From Aeromonas sobria (GTDB lineage: Bacteria > Pseudomonadota > Gammaproteobacteria > Enterobacterales > Aeromonadaceae), in the NCBI RefSeq assembly GCF_000820145.1, contig NZ_CDBW01000032.1, positions 248,001-312,000 on the forward strand: a stretch of 64,000 bases of DNA, read 5' to 3'. Position 1 is the stretch's first letter, and every line of letters begins with the position of its first letter. The notes below the pieces were generated by a model that was not told the DNA's origin, did no database searches, and saw nothing but the letters and a program-made list of their open reading frames with translations. Of this stretch, positions 1 through 8,973 are shown in pieces. Position numbers and translations under genes: made by a program.

Positions 1-819
1 GATGCTGCTGATGAGCCAGCGGCCGATCCCGTGCCACTCGAACACCACCTCGGTGATCATGGCGGAGGTGAGCACGCTGCCCAGTTGCAGACCCAGCAGC
101 GGCAGCACCGGTGGCAGGGCATTTTTCAGGCCGTGGCGCCAGACGATCTGCCATTTGGAGAGGCCGCGGCTCGCTGCCGCCTTGATGTAGTTTTGCTTCA
201 TCACATCGATGAGGGAACTGCGCACATGGCGGATCACCTCGGTGGTCGGCACCACCGCCAGCACCAGTGACGGGAGGATCAGGTGGCGCAGGGCATCGTG
301 CAGCGCCGCTTGCCGCCAGGGTTCGTTGCTCAGTAGCACATCAATCACCGCGATACCGGTGATCGACGGGACATCGTAGAGCAGGCTGAGTTGCCCCGAA
401 GACGGCAACCAGCCGAGATCGAGGGAGAAGAGCATCACCGCCAGTAGCGCCAGCCAGAACACCGGCACCGCATAGCCGATGAGGCCTGCCGTCATGATGG
501 AGATATCCAGCGTCTTGCCTTGCGACAGCGCGGCCAGGGTGCCTAGCGGAATACCCACCAGCAGCGAGATGGCAAAAGCGGCCAGACAGAGGATCAGGGT
601 CGCCGGGAAATAGTGGCGGATCTCGTCCAGCACCGGTAGCCCGGAGACGCTGGATAGCCCCAGATCACCGGCGAAAATGCGGCGCAGGAAGTCGGGATAA
701 CCGCTCCAGAAGCTGAGCTGATTGCCGATCAGCCGATAGTCCAGCAGATAGGCGACGAAGGTCAGTGCCAGCAGGGTGATGAGCAGCAGGTTGAGACGGC
801 GCAAGGTGTATAAAAGCAT
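1..819 (-). CDS. sapB: SapB-like peptide ABC transporter permease (partial)
   Basis: Inner-membrane permease of a SapABCDF-type peptide importer (DppB/OppB family). The frame read down from the ATG at 819 begins MLLYTLRRLNLLLITLLAL and stays open to the window edge, so the C-terminus is missing. Hydrophobic segments recur along its length, and the EAA-loop region (AAASRGLSKWQIVWRHGLKN) typical of binding-protein-dependent permeases is visible near base 150. Its start lies 2 bp after the sapA stop, so the two are almost certainly co-transcribed and translationally coupled. sapC, sapD and sapF would be expected beyond base 1. The family assignment is firm; naming it sapB rather than dppB/oppB rests on the neighbouring sapA and psp genes. 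Confidence 0.85.
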   Translation of the reverse strand, partial: MLLYTLRRLNLLLITLLALTFVAYLLDYRLIGNQLSFWSGYPDFLRRIFAGDLGLSSVSGLPVLDEIRHYFPATLILCLAAFAISLLVGIPLGTLAALSQGKTLDISIMTAGLIGYAVPVFWLALLAVMLFSLDLGWLPSSGQLSLLYDVPSITGIAVIDVLLSNEPWRQAALHDALRHLILPSLVLAVVPTTEVIRHVRSSLIDVMKQNYIKAAASRGLSKWQIVWRHGLKNALPPVLPLLGLQLGSVLTSAMITEVVFEWHGIGRWLISSI

Positions 820-821
820 GC

Positions 822-2423
822 TTACTCCCTGTGAGCCTGGTTGAAGGAGGTACCACCGAAGGGCATCAGCATCAGCCCCTCGATGTCGCTGCGGCTGACC
901 TGAGTGCGCAAGGCGTGGGCCAGCGGAATAAGGGGCAGCTGTTCGTTGAGCAGGGTCTGGGCGTAATAGTAGTTGCGCAGCCGGAAGGCGAGCTGGGGCG
1001 TGGTGACTGCATCATCCAGCAGTTGATCAAAGGCCGGGCTGCACCAGCGGCTGTAGTTGTTGCCGCGCTCTACGGCGGAGCAGCTCAGCAGCTGGCGGAA
1101 GAAGTTATCAGGATCGGCGTTGTCGGCAATCCAGCCGGAGAGCAGGCTGTCGTACTGCCCCTGAGTGAGGCGACCTTCGATCACCTGCCACTCCCGTTGC
1201 ACAATTTTGAGTTTGATCCCGACTTTGGCCAGATCACTGCGGATCAGCTGGGCGGTTTTGACCGCATCCGGGTTGTAGGGGCGGGCGTCCGGTTGCACCA
1301 GCACCTGCATCTCGAACCCATTCTCCAGTCCCGCCTCCTTGAGCAGCTGGCGCGCCCGTTTCAGATCAGGCTTGCGCTCGGGCAGGCTGGGGTTGTACCC
1401 CCAGGATAGGGGTGGCAGCAGGCTGTTGGCGGGTAGACCGGTATCGAAATAGACCGCCTGCAACAGGTTGTCGGTATTGATGGCGCTGGCAATGGCCTGG
1501 CGCACCTTGATGTTGTTGAACGGCGGTTTGCGGGTATTGAGGGCCAAAAAGGCGACGTTCATCCCCGACTGGACCGAGAGGTTGAGAGCCGGATGCTGCT
1601 TGATCACCGAGAGCTGGCTGGCAGACGGGGTGCTCATCACGTCACACTCGCCGGTCAACAGCTTGGCCAACCGCTTGGAGGATTTTGGGGCTATGTCGTA
1701 GACCAGCTGTTCAATCTTGGCATCGCCGCCCCAGTAACCCGGATGGCGCAGATAGCGAATGAGCTCGTTGTGGCGATACTCCTTGAAACTGAACGGGCCG
1801 GTGCCGATGGGGCGGGTGTCCAGCAGGGCTGGCGTGCCCGCCTTGAGCATCTGTTCGGCGTATTCGGCGGAGAGGATCACCGCATAGTCGCTGGCCAGGG
1901 TGGCGAGGAAGGAGGCGTTTGGTTGGTTCAGCTCGAACACCACAGTCTGTGGCCCCTTCTTGCTCACCCGCTTGATCAGCAAATCTTGCCCCAGGCTGTA
2001 GAAGTAGGGGTAATCGCCGCCAGAGACGTTGTGATAGGGGTGCTGTTCGTCAAGCTGGCGGGCATAGGTGAAGACCACGTCATCGGCATTGAAGGTGCGG
2101 GTGGGCTTGAACCAGGGGGTATGGTGAAAGGTCACCCCCTTGCGCAGGGTCAGGGTATAGGTGAGCCCATCCTCGCTGATACGCCAATCGGTGGCCAGGG
2201 CCGGCTCCAGCGCCAGGGTGTTGGGATTCACCTCCAGCAGGCGGTCGTAGAGCGGACGGGCTGTGGCATCCAGCGTCACCCCGGAGTTGGAAACATGGGG
2301 ATTGAAGGAGAGGGGGGATCCCTCAGCACAATAGATGAGTCCGGTTTTGGAGGCCTCGGGTTGCTTCTGGCAGCCGGTGAGCAGCACCAGCAGGCCGAGT
2401 AGCAAGGGGGTGAGCATTCTCAT
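822..2423 (-). CDS. sapA: SapA-like peptide-binding lipoprotein
   Basis: Substrate-binding component of the Sap peptide importer, SBP_bac_5 family, 533 residues, a usual length. The N-terminus is a lipoprotein signal with lipobox LLTG-C (Cys18), so the mature protein should be anchored to a membrane facing the periplasm. The mature start (GLIYCAEGSPLSFNPH) followed by YDRLLEVNP matches SapA in enterobacteria, where the protein has been linked to antimicrobial-peptide resistance and peptide or haem uptake; enterobacterial SapA has an ordinary rather than a lipoprotein signal, a difference worth noting. It is the first gene of the sap operon and lies 85 bp downstream of pspF on the same strand, an arrangement related to the sap/psp linkage of enterobacteria. 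Start ATG at 2423; MRM leaves a second in-frame ATG two codons on. Confidence 0.88.
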   Translation of the reverse strand: MRMLTPLLLGLLVLLTGCQKQPEASKTGLIYCAEGSPLSFNPHVSNSGVTLDATARPLYDRLLEVNPNTLALEPALATDWRISEDGLTYTLTLRKGVTFHHTPWFKPTRTFNADDVVFTYARQLDEQHPYHNVSGGDYPYFYSLGQDLLIKRVSKKGPQTVVFELNQPNASFLATLASDYAVILSAEYAEQMLKAGTPALLDTRPIGTGPFSFKEYRHNELIRYLRHPGYWGGDAKIEQLVYDIAPKSSKRLAKLLTGECDVMSTPSASQLSVIKQHPALNLSVQSGMNVAFLALNTRKPPFNNIKVRQAIASAINTDNLLQAVYFDTGLPANSLLPPLSWGYNPSLPERKPDLKRARQLLKEAGLENGFEMQVLVQPDARPYNPDAVKTAQLIRSDLAKVGIKLKIVQREWQVIEGRLTQGQYDSLLSGWIADNADPDNFFRQLLSCSAVERGNNYSRWCSPAFDQLLDDAVTTPQLAFRLRNYYYAQTLLNEQLPLIPLAHALRTQVSRSDIEGLMLMPFGGTSFNQAHRE

Positions 2424-2508
2424 TGTTGAACCATGTTCTTATACGATGTGGGTACGCACGTTTTGATACAAATGTGCCAGCGCAAAGGCTGACGTGTTGC
2501 GGGAGTCG

Positions 2509-3561
2509 TCATAAATCGGACTCCTTTTGCTCTTGTTCTGCCTCGTTATCATCATTGAGCAGCTGATACTTGCGTAGCATGCCGCGGAACTGGTGATAGC
2601 TTAGGGCCAGCAGTTGAGCGGCTTTGCGCTGATTATACTGGGATTGCTGCATCGCTTGCTTGAGTAAATTAATCTCGAACTCCGCCACCGCCTGTTTCAG
2701 CTCAAGCGGCAAGCTCATCGCCGTGGCGATTGGCGCCTCACCCGACCCCTCTGGCAACTGCTGGTTACTCTTGGCACCGGGGCGCCAGGGGGAATCAAAC
2801 GGATTGATCACCAGGGTCGAGAGCGGCAGCTGGGGATTGCCCTGACGGTAGATACTGCGCTCCACCACGTTTTTCAGCTCCCGCACGTTGCCCGGCCAGT
2901 GGTAATCCTGCAGCAGCAGGGTTGCCTTGCGCGAGAACCCGGCAAACAGCGGATAGCCCAGCTCCCGGGTCATGCTGTGGGCGAAGTGCTCCGCCAGCAT
3001 CAGGATATCTTCTCGCCGCTCCCGCAACGGGGGAAGGGTGATCACATCAAACGCGAGCCGGTCGAGCAGATCGTGGCGAAACTGCCCCCTGTCTGCCAGC
3101 GCAGGGAGATCTTCGTTGGTGGCGCAGACCAGCCGCACATCCACCTTGAGGGGCTTGGCCCCACCCACCCGTTCGAACTCGCCATACTCGATGACCCGCA
3201 GCAGCTTCTCCTGCACCCGGGCGCTGGTGGTGGCCAGCTCGTCAAGGAACAGGGTGCCGCCATCGGCCCGCTCGAAGCGGCCCTGATGGCGCTTGGCCGC
3301 GCCGGTAAAGGAGCCCGCTTCGTGACCGAACAGCTCGGTCTCCAGCAGGCTCTCGCTCAGGGTGGCGCAGTTGATGGTGACAAAGCTTTGATCCCAGCGC
3401 GCCGAGAGATAATGTAGGCGGTGGGCGATCAGCTCCTTGCCCGTCCCCCGCTCACCGATGATCAGCACGGGTTTGCGCAGCGGGGCGAGCCGTGAGGTCT
3501 GCTCAATGATCTCGAGAAATGCGTTGGATTCCCCCAGCAGGCTTTCCGTGGCCGTGGTCAT
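2509..3561 (-). CDS. pspF: PspF, sigma54 activator of the phage-shock operon
   Basis: Bacterial enhancer-binding protein that drives sigma54 transcription of pspA and is held inactive by PspA binding. Of its 350 residues, about 8-240 form an AAA+ domain with Walker A GERGTGKE (near 36-43), the sigma54-contact loop GSFTGA (near 83-88; Ser replaces Ala of the usual GAFTGA) and Walker B GTLFLDEL. There is no N-terminal receiver domain, as is characteristic of PspF. A Fis-type helix-turn-helix lies near the C-terminus (AAQLLALSYHQFRGMLRKYQ). A linker of about 50 residues before the HTH looks poorly conserved. The gene is divergent from pspA, whose sigma54 promoter lies in the shared 196-bp intergenic region. 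Confidence comes from both sequence and context. Confidence 0.95.
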   Translation of the reverse strand: MTTATESLLGESNAFLEIIEQTSRLAPLRKPVLIIGERGTGKELIAHRLHYLSARWDQSFVTINCATLSESLLETELFGHEAGSFTGAAKRHQGRFERADGGTLFLDELATTSARVQEKLLRVIEYGEFERVGGAKPLKVDVRLVCATNEDLPALADRGQFRHDLLDRLAFDVITLPPLRERREDILMLAEHFAHSMTRELGYPLFAGFSRKATLLLQDYHWPGNVRELKNVVERSIYRQGNPQLPLSTLVINPFDSPWRPGAKSNQQLPEGSGEAPIATAMSLPLELKQAVAEFEINLLKQAMQQSQYNQRKAAQLLALSYHQFRGMLRKYQLLNDDNEAEQEQKESDL

Positions 3562-3695
3562 AGTGATCCCTGTCGGTTGTTAAAGCTGGTCAATCTTACC
3601 AAAAGTTGGTGAATCTTATCATCACTTGCACCAGGCATCTTGTAATTCGGTCTTTCAGCCCCATATAAATCAACAAGTTAAATTTCATTCCAGAT

Positions 3696-3710
3696 TGGCA
3701 CACAAGTTGC
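3696..3710 (+). promoter_or_regulatory. sigma54 (-24/-12) promoter of pspABC
   Basis: TGGCAC-N5-TTGC matches the sigma54 consensus exactly, with the GG and GC elements at the required spacing. It ends 47 bp before the pspA ATG and sits in the pspF-pspA divergent region, where PspF would bind upstream sites between about 3562 and 3680. I could not define the PspF sites themselves. Confidence 0.88.
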
Positions 3711-3757
3711 CATTGTCAATGGAGAAACAACGCCATGCCAACAACAGGAGTGCAACC

Positions 3758-4444
3758 ATGAGTATTTTTTCCCGTCTGGCCGACATCATCAATTCCAACC
3801 TGACGTCCCTGCTCGACAAGGCCGAAGATCCCCAGAAGATGGTGCGCCTGATCATCCAGGAGATGGAAGATGAGCTGGTCAAGGAGCGTTCCAATCTGGC
3901 CCGTTTCCTCGCCAGCCAGAAAGAGATTGGCCGTCAGGTCACCCGTCATCAGGAGCGGGTTGACGAGTGGCAAGCCAAGGCCGAGCTGGCTCTGACCAAG
4001 GGGCGTGAAGATTTGGCCCGCGCCGCCCTTATCGAGAAGAAGAAACAGACCGAGTTGTCAGAGACCCTCTACCGCGAGCAGCAAGCGGTCGACAGCGGCA
4101 TCGAAAAGCTGGGTGAGGAGATCCGCCAGCTCGAAGCCAAGCTGGAAGATGCCCGCGCCCGTCAAAAGGCGATGGCTATCCGCACCGAAGCGGCCAGCAG
4201 CCGTCTCAACGTGCAGAGCCAGGTAGCCCGTGGCGAGAGCCAGGCGGTGGTGAGCAAGTTCGAGCGGATGGAGCGTCGCATCGACGAAATGGAAGCCCGC
4301 GCCGATCTGGGTCAGTCCGACAAGGCACTGGCGCAGCAGTTTGCCGAGCTGGAAGTGGATGATCAGATCAGCCGCGAGCTGGAAGCGATGCGCCAGAAGC
4401 TGGGTCAGAGTGAGCACAAAAGCGAAGGCAAACAGGGGGAGTAA
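3758..4444 (+). CDS. pspA: PspA, phage-shock membrane-maintenance protein
   Basis: Peripheral inner-membrane protein of the PspA/IM30 (ESCRT-III-like) family, which binds stressed membranes and, when free, inhibits PspF. The 228 residues begin MSIFSRLADIINSNLTSLLD, the amphipathic N-terminal helix typical of PspA, followed by long coiled-coil helices rich in Glu, Arg, Gln and Lys. An upstream in-frame ATG at 3626 would add 44 residues unlike any PspA and would lie upstream of the sigma54 promoter, so 3758 is chosen; it has a good ribosome-binding site (ACAGGAGTG). First gene of pspABC. Confidence 0.96.
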   Translation: MSIFSRLADIINSNLTSLLDKAEDPQKMVRLIIQEMEDELVKERSNLARFLASQKEIGRQVTRHQERVDEWQAKAELALTKGREDLARAALIEKKKQTELSETLYREQQAVDSGIEKLGEEIRQLEAKLEDARARQKAMAIRTEAASSRLNVQSQVARGESQAVVSKFERMERRIDEMEARADLGQSDKALAQQFAELEVDDQISRELEAMRQKLGQSEHKSEGKQGE

Positions 4445-4447
4445 CAG

Positions 4448-4684
4448 ATGGAAGATCTGCTGGGTGTATTGATGGTTCCCATGGTGGTCTTCATGGTGGT
4501 GGTGGCCCCCATCTGGCTGGTGCTGCACTACCGGGCCAAGGGGCGGATTGGTGCCGGTCTCGCCGATAGCGAGCGGGAGCAACTGCAAGGGTTGCTCGGC
4601 CGTGCCGAGAAGATGCAGGAGCGAGTAGGCGCGCTGGAGTCGATTCTGGATGCGGAAGTACCCGGTTGGAGGAACAAGGTATGA
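4448..4684 (+). CDS. pspB: PspB, phage-shock membrane protein
   Basis: Small inner-membrane sensor partner of PspC that binds PspA and relieves inhibition of PspF under envelope stress. It has 78 residues: one N-terminal transmembrane helix (about 5-28, LLGVLMVPMVVFMVVVAPIW) followed by HYRAKGR, then a cytoplasmic coiled coil (EREQLQGLLGRAEKMQERVGAL). Starts 3 bp after pspA and overlaps pspC by ATGA, implying translational coupling. Confidence 0.93.
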   Translation: MEDLLGVLMVPMVVFMVVVAPIWLVLHYRAKGRIGAGLADSEREQLQGLLGRAEKMQERVGALESILDAEVPGWRNKV

Positions 4685-5085
4685 GCAATGTGAGTCGTGA
4701 CGGACGTAACCTGTATCGCGATCCCCAGCGCGGCAAGATAGCTGGGGTCTGTGCCGGTTTGGCAGAGTACTTCGGGGTGGAGACCTGGATCGTGCGGCTG
4801 TTGGCCATCAGTGGCCTTATCTTCGCCGGTTTCATCACCTTCACCGCCTATATCGCCGCCTGGTTCTTGCTCGACAAAAAGCCGGTCACCCTCTATTCGC
4901 AAGAGGATGCCGACTTTGCCGAGGTGCGGATGAAAGCGCGCAGCTGGCAGGCGGGGGTCACTCCTCATCAGGCGCTGGGCCGTATCGCGCAGGAACTTGA
5001 CGCGCTGGAGCCCAGAGTACAGCGGATCGAGAAGCTGGTGACCTCCAAGGAGTTCACCCTGCAGCGGGAATTCAGCAAGCTGTAG
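4681..5085 (+). CDS. pspC: PspC, phage-shock membrane sensor
   Basis: Inner-membrane sensor of the phage-shock response. 134 residues with a PspC domain (about 8-70): the motif KIAGVCAGLAEYFGVE, then a hydrophobic segment (LLAISGLIFAGFITFTAYIAAWFLL). The C-terminal half is a cytoplasmic-type charged tail with a probable short coiled coil (RIAQELDALEPRVQRIEKLV). The start at 4681 overlaps the pspB stop; an upstream in-frame ATG at 4666 lies inside pspB and would add only five residues. No pspD follows; ycjX is next, about 160 bp downstream. Confidence 0.94.
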   Translation: MSNVSRDGRNLYRDPQRGKIAGVCAGLAEYFGVETWIVRLLAISGLIFAGFITFTAYIAAWFLLDKKPVTLYSQEDADFAEVRMKARSWQAGVTPHQALGRIAQELDALEPRVQRIEKLVTSKEFTLQREFSKL

Positions 5086-5245
5086 TAGCCATCGTCAGTA
5101 TTCATCGTCGATGGTGGAGCCTCCTGTGATGCTCCATCATTGACGCCACTCAGGCAGATTGACCATCCAGATGCGGATAGCCAGTTTGCCTTGTCGCACG
5201 GCCGATCACGCCAGATGCAACCACCAAGGGAGAACGGATCAAGCC

Positions 5246-6652
5246 TTGATACTCAATAAACTGGAACAGAAGTTGACTCGCCTGCAACACAAGGCGAACG
5301 ACGTGGTGAACCGGGTGCGGGATCGCCATATCCGGCTGGCGGTGACCGGCCTCTCTCGCAGCGGCAAGACCGCCTTTATCACGGCGCTGGTCAACCAGCT
5401 GGAACACGCGGCCATCGATGGCCGTTTGCCGTTGTGGGATGCCCTGCGTCAGGGGCGCATCCTCGGTGCGCGCCGGGTGCCGCAGCTCAATGCCCACATT
5501 CCCACCTTTGCCTACGAGCGTGGCCTCGACTCCCTGTTTGGCGATCCACCGGCCTGGCCCGAGCCCACCCGTGGCGTGGCCGAGGTGCGCCTCGAAATCC
5601 GCTATCGCACCCGTCACCCCCTGCGCAAACATCTGGGGGAGATCTCCACCCTCTACGTGGATCTGGTGGACTACCCCGGGGAGTGGCTGCTCGACTTGCC
5701 GCTGCTTGAGATGAGTTACGAGCAGTGGAGCGAACAGGTGCGCGAGCAGCTGCGCCGCCCCGAGCTGCAAGCACTCGCCGCCAGCTGGCTGACCCCCGAG
5801 TGGCAGGCAACGCAACCTTTTGCAGAACGACCGGTGGCTGAGCTGGCCGAGCGCTACACCGCCTATCTGCACGCCTGCAAACAAGAGCTGGGGCTGCACC
5901 TTATCCAGCCCGGCCGCTTCGTCTTGCCGGGGGAGTATGCCGGAGCCCCTATGCTGCAATTTGTCCCCTGGGTGTGGGAGATGCCTGTCGGCGAACCCGC
6001 CGATGGCACCCTCTACGCCACCCTCAGGCAGCGCTTCGAACAGTACAAACAGCATCTGGTGCAGGGTTTTTATGAGCAGCACTTTGCCGGTTTCGATCGC
6101 CAGATCGTGCTGGTGGACTGCCTGCAGCCCCTCAATGCAGGGGCTGCCAGCTTTGGCGACATGCAGCAGGCCATTGCCCGCATCATGGAGAGCTTTGCCT
6201 ACGGCAAGAGCAACTGGTGGCGGCGGCTCTTCTCGCCCCGTATCGACAAACTGCTGTTTGTGGCGAGCAAGGCCGATCACGTCACCCCCGAACAGCATGC
6301 GCCCATGGTATCCCTGCTCCAGCATCTGGTGCGCAGCGGCCGCGGGCAGGCCCGTTTCGAGGGGATCACCACCGAATGTCTGGCGCTCGCTGCCATCAAG
6401 GCGACCGAAGTGGGCAAGGGGGTGGCCAATGGCCGCGAGTTCCCCGCCATTCGCGGCACCAGTCTGAGCGGCGAATCGCTGCTGCTGTTCCCGGGTGAAG
6501 TGCCGCCCCATATTCCGCCCGCGCAGTGGTGGAACAGTCAGGGCTTTGATTTTCAGGCGTTTCGCCCCATGCCCATGAGCGCCCATCAGGCGCTGCCCCA
6601 TATCCGGCTCGATGCGGCGCTGGAGTTTCTGCTCGGGGATCACCTCGAATAA
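5246..6652 (+). CDS. ycjX: YcjX-family P-loop protein (DUF463)
   Basis: P-loop NTPase-like protein of the YcjX/DUF463 family, repeatedly linked to the psp regulon; its biochemical role is unsettled. The conserved core LRLAVTGLSRSGKTAFIT-like sequence (here IRLAVTGLSRSGKTAFITAL, Walker A) lies close to the N-terminus, as in E. coli YcjX. The frame is open from an ATG at 5159, giving 497 residues, but the first 29 codons look unlike the family. A TTG at 5246, with GGGAG about 12 bp upstream, gives 468 residues, close to the 465 of E. coli, and is preferred with moderate confidence. ycjF follows 51 bp later. It may belong to the psp transcription unit or have its own promoter in the 5086-5245 gap. 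Confidence 0.87.
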   Translation: MILNKLEQKLTRLQHKANDVVNRVRDRHIRLAVTGLSRSGKTAFITALVNQLEHAAIDGRLPLWDALRQGRILGARRVPQLNAHIPTFAYERGLDSLFGDPPAWPEPTRGVAEVRLEIRYRTRHPLRKHLGEISTLYVDLVDYPGEWLLDLPLLEMSYEQWSEQVREQLRRPELQALAASWLTPEWQATQPFAERPVAELAERYTAYLHACKQELGLHLIQPGRFVLPGEYAGAPMLQFVPWVWEMPVGEPADGTLYATLRQRFEQYKQHLVQGFYEQHFAGFDRQIVLVDCLQPLNAGAASFGDMQQAIARIMESFAYGKSNWWRRLFSPRIDKLLFVASKADHVTPEQHAPMVSLLQHLVRSGRGQARFEGITTECLALAAIKATEVGKGVANGREFPAIRGTSLSGESLLLFPGEVPPHIPPAQWWNSQGFDFQAFRPMPMSAHQALPHIRLDAALEFLLGDHLE

Positions 6653-6703
6653 CGGTGTGCGGCCCGGGATTGTTCTCGGTTCCGCATTCAGGAGAACAAT
6701 GCG

Positions 6704-7735
6704 ATGAACGATCAGATAAAAGAGCGGCCACCGCTGCAGGGCAAGGTGATCCTTGAGCCTGCCTTGACGGTGGCCAGTGACGAGCGACCGCCCGCACCGG
6801 CCCAGCAGCTGGAGGAGGCGAGTTTCGAGCGCCTCGACGAGTTGGACGATTTCACCGAGGTGGAGAGTGCCCTGGTCATCAAACCGCGCCGCCGCCATCG
6901 GCTGTTGGCGTGGGGGCTGGGGGCGGTCGGTCTGCTCTCCTTGGGGCAATATGGCGCCTTCCTTTACGAGCAGTTTCTCACCACCCCGCTCTGGGGTAGC
7001 GCCTGGCTGGCGGCATCGGCGCTGGTGGCGGCGGGGACTGCCAGTGTGGTGGGGCGCGAGTGGCTGCGACTGCGCACCCTCAAGCGGCGTCAGGATGTGC
7101 GCTCGCGGGCAGAAGATCTGCTGGCCCATCAGGGGGTCGGGCAGGGGCAGGCCTTTTGCGAAGGGTTGGCGGTCAAAAGTGGCGACAAGGGGCGCGAAGG
7201 GTATCAAACCTGGCTGGCTCAGCTCGACGAGAGCCACAGCGATCGGGAGGTGCTGACTCTTTACAGTCAGCTGGTACTGAGCGAGCGTGACAAACTGGCG
7301 CAGGCGCGGGTCGCCAAATGGTCGGGGGAGGCCGCCGTGCTGGTGGCGCTGAGCCCGCTCGCCACCGTCGACATGATACTGATGCTGTGGCGCAACTTGC
7401 GGATGATCGAGGATATCGCCGATGTCTATGCCATCGAGCTTGGCTACTGGAGCCGCATACGTCTGATCCGTCAGGTGTTTCGCAACATGCTCTACGCCGG
7501 CGCCACCGAGCTGATAACAGAGGTGGGGATGGACTTGCTGGGCGCCGAGTTTGCCGCCAAGCTCTCCGCCCGTGCCGCACAAGGGGTGGGGGCCGGGCTG
7601 CTCACCGCTCGCCTTGGCCTGCGCACCATAGAGGCGTGCCGCCCGCTGCCCTGGTGTGCGGACGAGAAACCCAAACTGGGAGAGCTGCGCAAGCGGCTGA
7701 TCGGCCAGCTGGCGGGGTATCTCAACAAATCCTGA
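6704..7735 (+). CDS. ycjF: YcjF-family inner-membrane protein (DUF697)
   Basis: Companion of ycjX in many proteobacteria, belonging to the DUF697/TIGR01620 membrane-protein family. 343 residues: a charged N-terminus of about 60 residues, two hydrophobic segments near 68-90 and 100-120 (LLAWGLGAVGLLSLGQYGAF; GSAWLAASALVAAGTASVV), and a C-terminal domain with amphipathic and glycine/alanine-rich stretches. The start has AGGAG 10 bp upstream; an ATG six bases earlier is out of frame. Function is unknown; context suggests an envelope-stress role with ycjX and psp. Confidence 0.88.
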   Translation: MNDQIKERPPLQGKVILEPALTVASDERPPAPAQQLEEASFERLDELDDFTEVESALVIKPRRRHRLLAWGLGAVGLLSLGQYGAFLYEQFLTTPLWGSAWLAASALVAAGTASVVGREWLRLRTLKRRQDVRSRAEDLLAHQGVGQGQAFCEGLAVKSGDKGREGYQTWLAQLDESHSDREVLTLYSQLVLSERDKLAQARVAKWSGEAAVLVALSPLATVDMILMLWRNLRMIEDIADVYAIELGYWSRIRLIRQVFRNMLYAGATELITEVGMDLLGAEFAAKLSARAAQGVGAGLLTARLGLRTIEACRPLPWCADEKPKLGELRKRLIGQLAGYLNKS

Positions 7736-7925
7736 TAGCCCTATCTGCACCTTGCTGCGATGACCCATGCCCCTGTCGTGCTCGCCAAGCCGCAGGGGCA
7801 TGGTTTTAATCGGCAGATCATTGAGTTGGCAGCAGTGCCCGACTTTTGCGAGGCGCCCGTTTACGGTTAAGCTGGCAGTCAATCGTATCAATCACACCAA
7901 TCGTACTAATCGGCAAGGATGCCCG

Positions 7926-8849
7926 ATGAACTTTACCTTTCGCCAGATCCGTTATTTCGTGGCCGTGGCCGACAGCTTCTCAGTGAGCCGCGCCGCCGCC
8001 GAGCTGCATATCTCCCAGTCGGCGGTCACCAGCGCCATTCGCGAGCTGGAGACCGAGCTGGGCGCCCCGCTATTCGAGCGCAATCCGCGCGGCGTCACCC
8101 TCACCACTCAGGGTCACCAGTTTTTGCTCCATGCCCGCCGTATTCTCGGCGCCATGACCGAGGCGAGCCACTCCCTCAAAGCGGTGGCCCAGCAGGATCA
8201 GGGGCGGCTCACCATCGGTGTGACCACATTGGTGGCGGGTTACTACCTGTCTGAGGCGCTCGGCCGCTTTCGCCGCGCCTTTCCGGCGGTACAGATCGAG
8301 GTGAAGGAGGATGAACAGCCTTTTCTGGAGCATCAGATCGTCAACGGCGAGGTGGATGTGGGGATCCTGATGACCAACCGCACCATCCGGCAAGAGGCGT
8401 TTGATACCGAGTTGCTGACCCGCTCGCCGCTGCGGCTCTGGCTGGCCGCCAACCACCCGCTCTGTGCCGAGTCGACCCTCTCCCTGACGGCACTGGGGGA
8501 GGAGCCGATGATCTCGCTGACCGCCGATCAGCTCGATCAGATCATCGGTGGCGGCCTGCGTCGTTACGGCATCTCCCCCCGTATCGTGCTGCGCACCGCG
8601 TCGGTGGAGGCGGTGCGCAGTCTGGTCGCCAGCCAGCTCGGGGTCGCCCTGCTGCCCGATTTTGCCTATCGCCCCTGGTCGCTGGAGCAGGAGCGGGTCG
8701 AGGCTCGCCCCATCAAGGAGCCCATTCCCGCCATCGATATCGGGCTGGTGTGGCGCCGTGGTTCTCGGCTGGATTGGACGGCGCGGGAATTTATCGATAT
8801 CGCGCGGGATCAGAGCCGGTTACGGGCCCGTCAGGCGCTCCCTCGCTAG
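7926..8849 (+). CDS. LysR-family transcriptional regulator
   Basis: 307 residues with an N-terminal winged HTH (about 1-60: FRQIRYFVAVADSFSVSRAA, HISQSAVTSAIRELE) and a periplasmic-binding-protein-like effector domain (about 90-295). The start MNFTF is preceded by AAGGAT; the frame is open further upstream to 7767, but that extension is unlike LysR proteins. It lies just upstream of the ydcSTUV-patD cassette on the same strand and is the obvious candidate regulator of it, although LysR regulators are more often divergent from their targets. The E. coli cassette is controlled by a different type of regulator (YdcR, MocR family), so this pairing is inferred from position only. Confidence 0.88.
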   Translation: MNFTFRQIRYFVAVADSFSVSRAAAELHISQSAVTSAIRELETELGAPLFERNPRGVTLTTQGHQFLLHARRILGAMTEASHSLKAVAQQDQGRLTIGVTTLVAGYYLSEALGRFRRAFPAVQIEVKEDEQPFLEHQIVNGEVDVGILMTNRTIRQEAFDTELLTRSPLRLWLAANHPLCAESTLSLTALGEEPMISLTADQLDQIIGGGLRRYGISPRIVLRTASVEAVRSLVASQLGVALLPDFAYRPWSLEQERVEARPIKEPIPAIDIGLVWRRGSRLDWTAREFIDIARDQSRLRARQALPR

Positions 8850-8973
8850 CCATCTCTTGCGGGGTTGCCACCAAAATTCAGATTCATCTGCACTCGATAT
8901 CGATTTAGCTGATACCTGAGCCACCAAAAATTGAAATATTCATCGTATTGCCACTCCCCTAAGCTCATTGCTG

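Noticed and set aside
5111..5142. possible terminator after pspC
   Set aside because: TGGAGC / GCTCCA pair with a 10-base loop and no T-run; too weak to call.
5150..7891. 913-codon minus-strand open frame
   Set aside because: Exactly antisense to ycjX and ycjF, with low-complexity composition and no family resemblance; it arises from GC-rich codon bias of the real genes.
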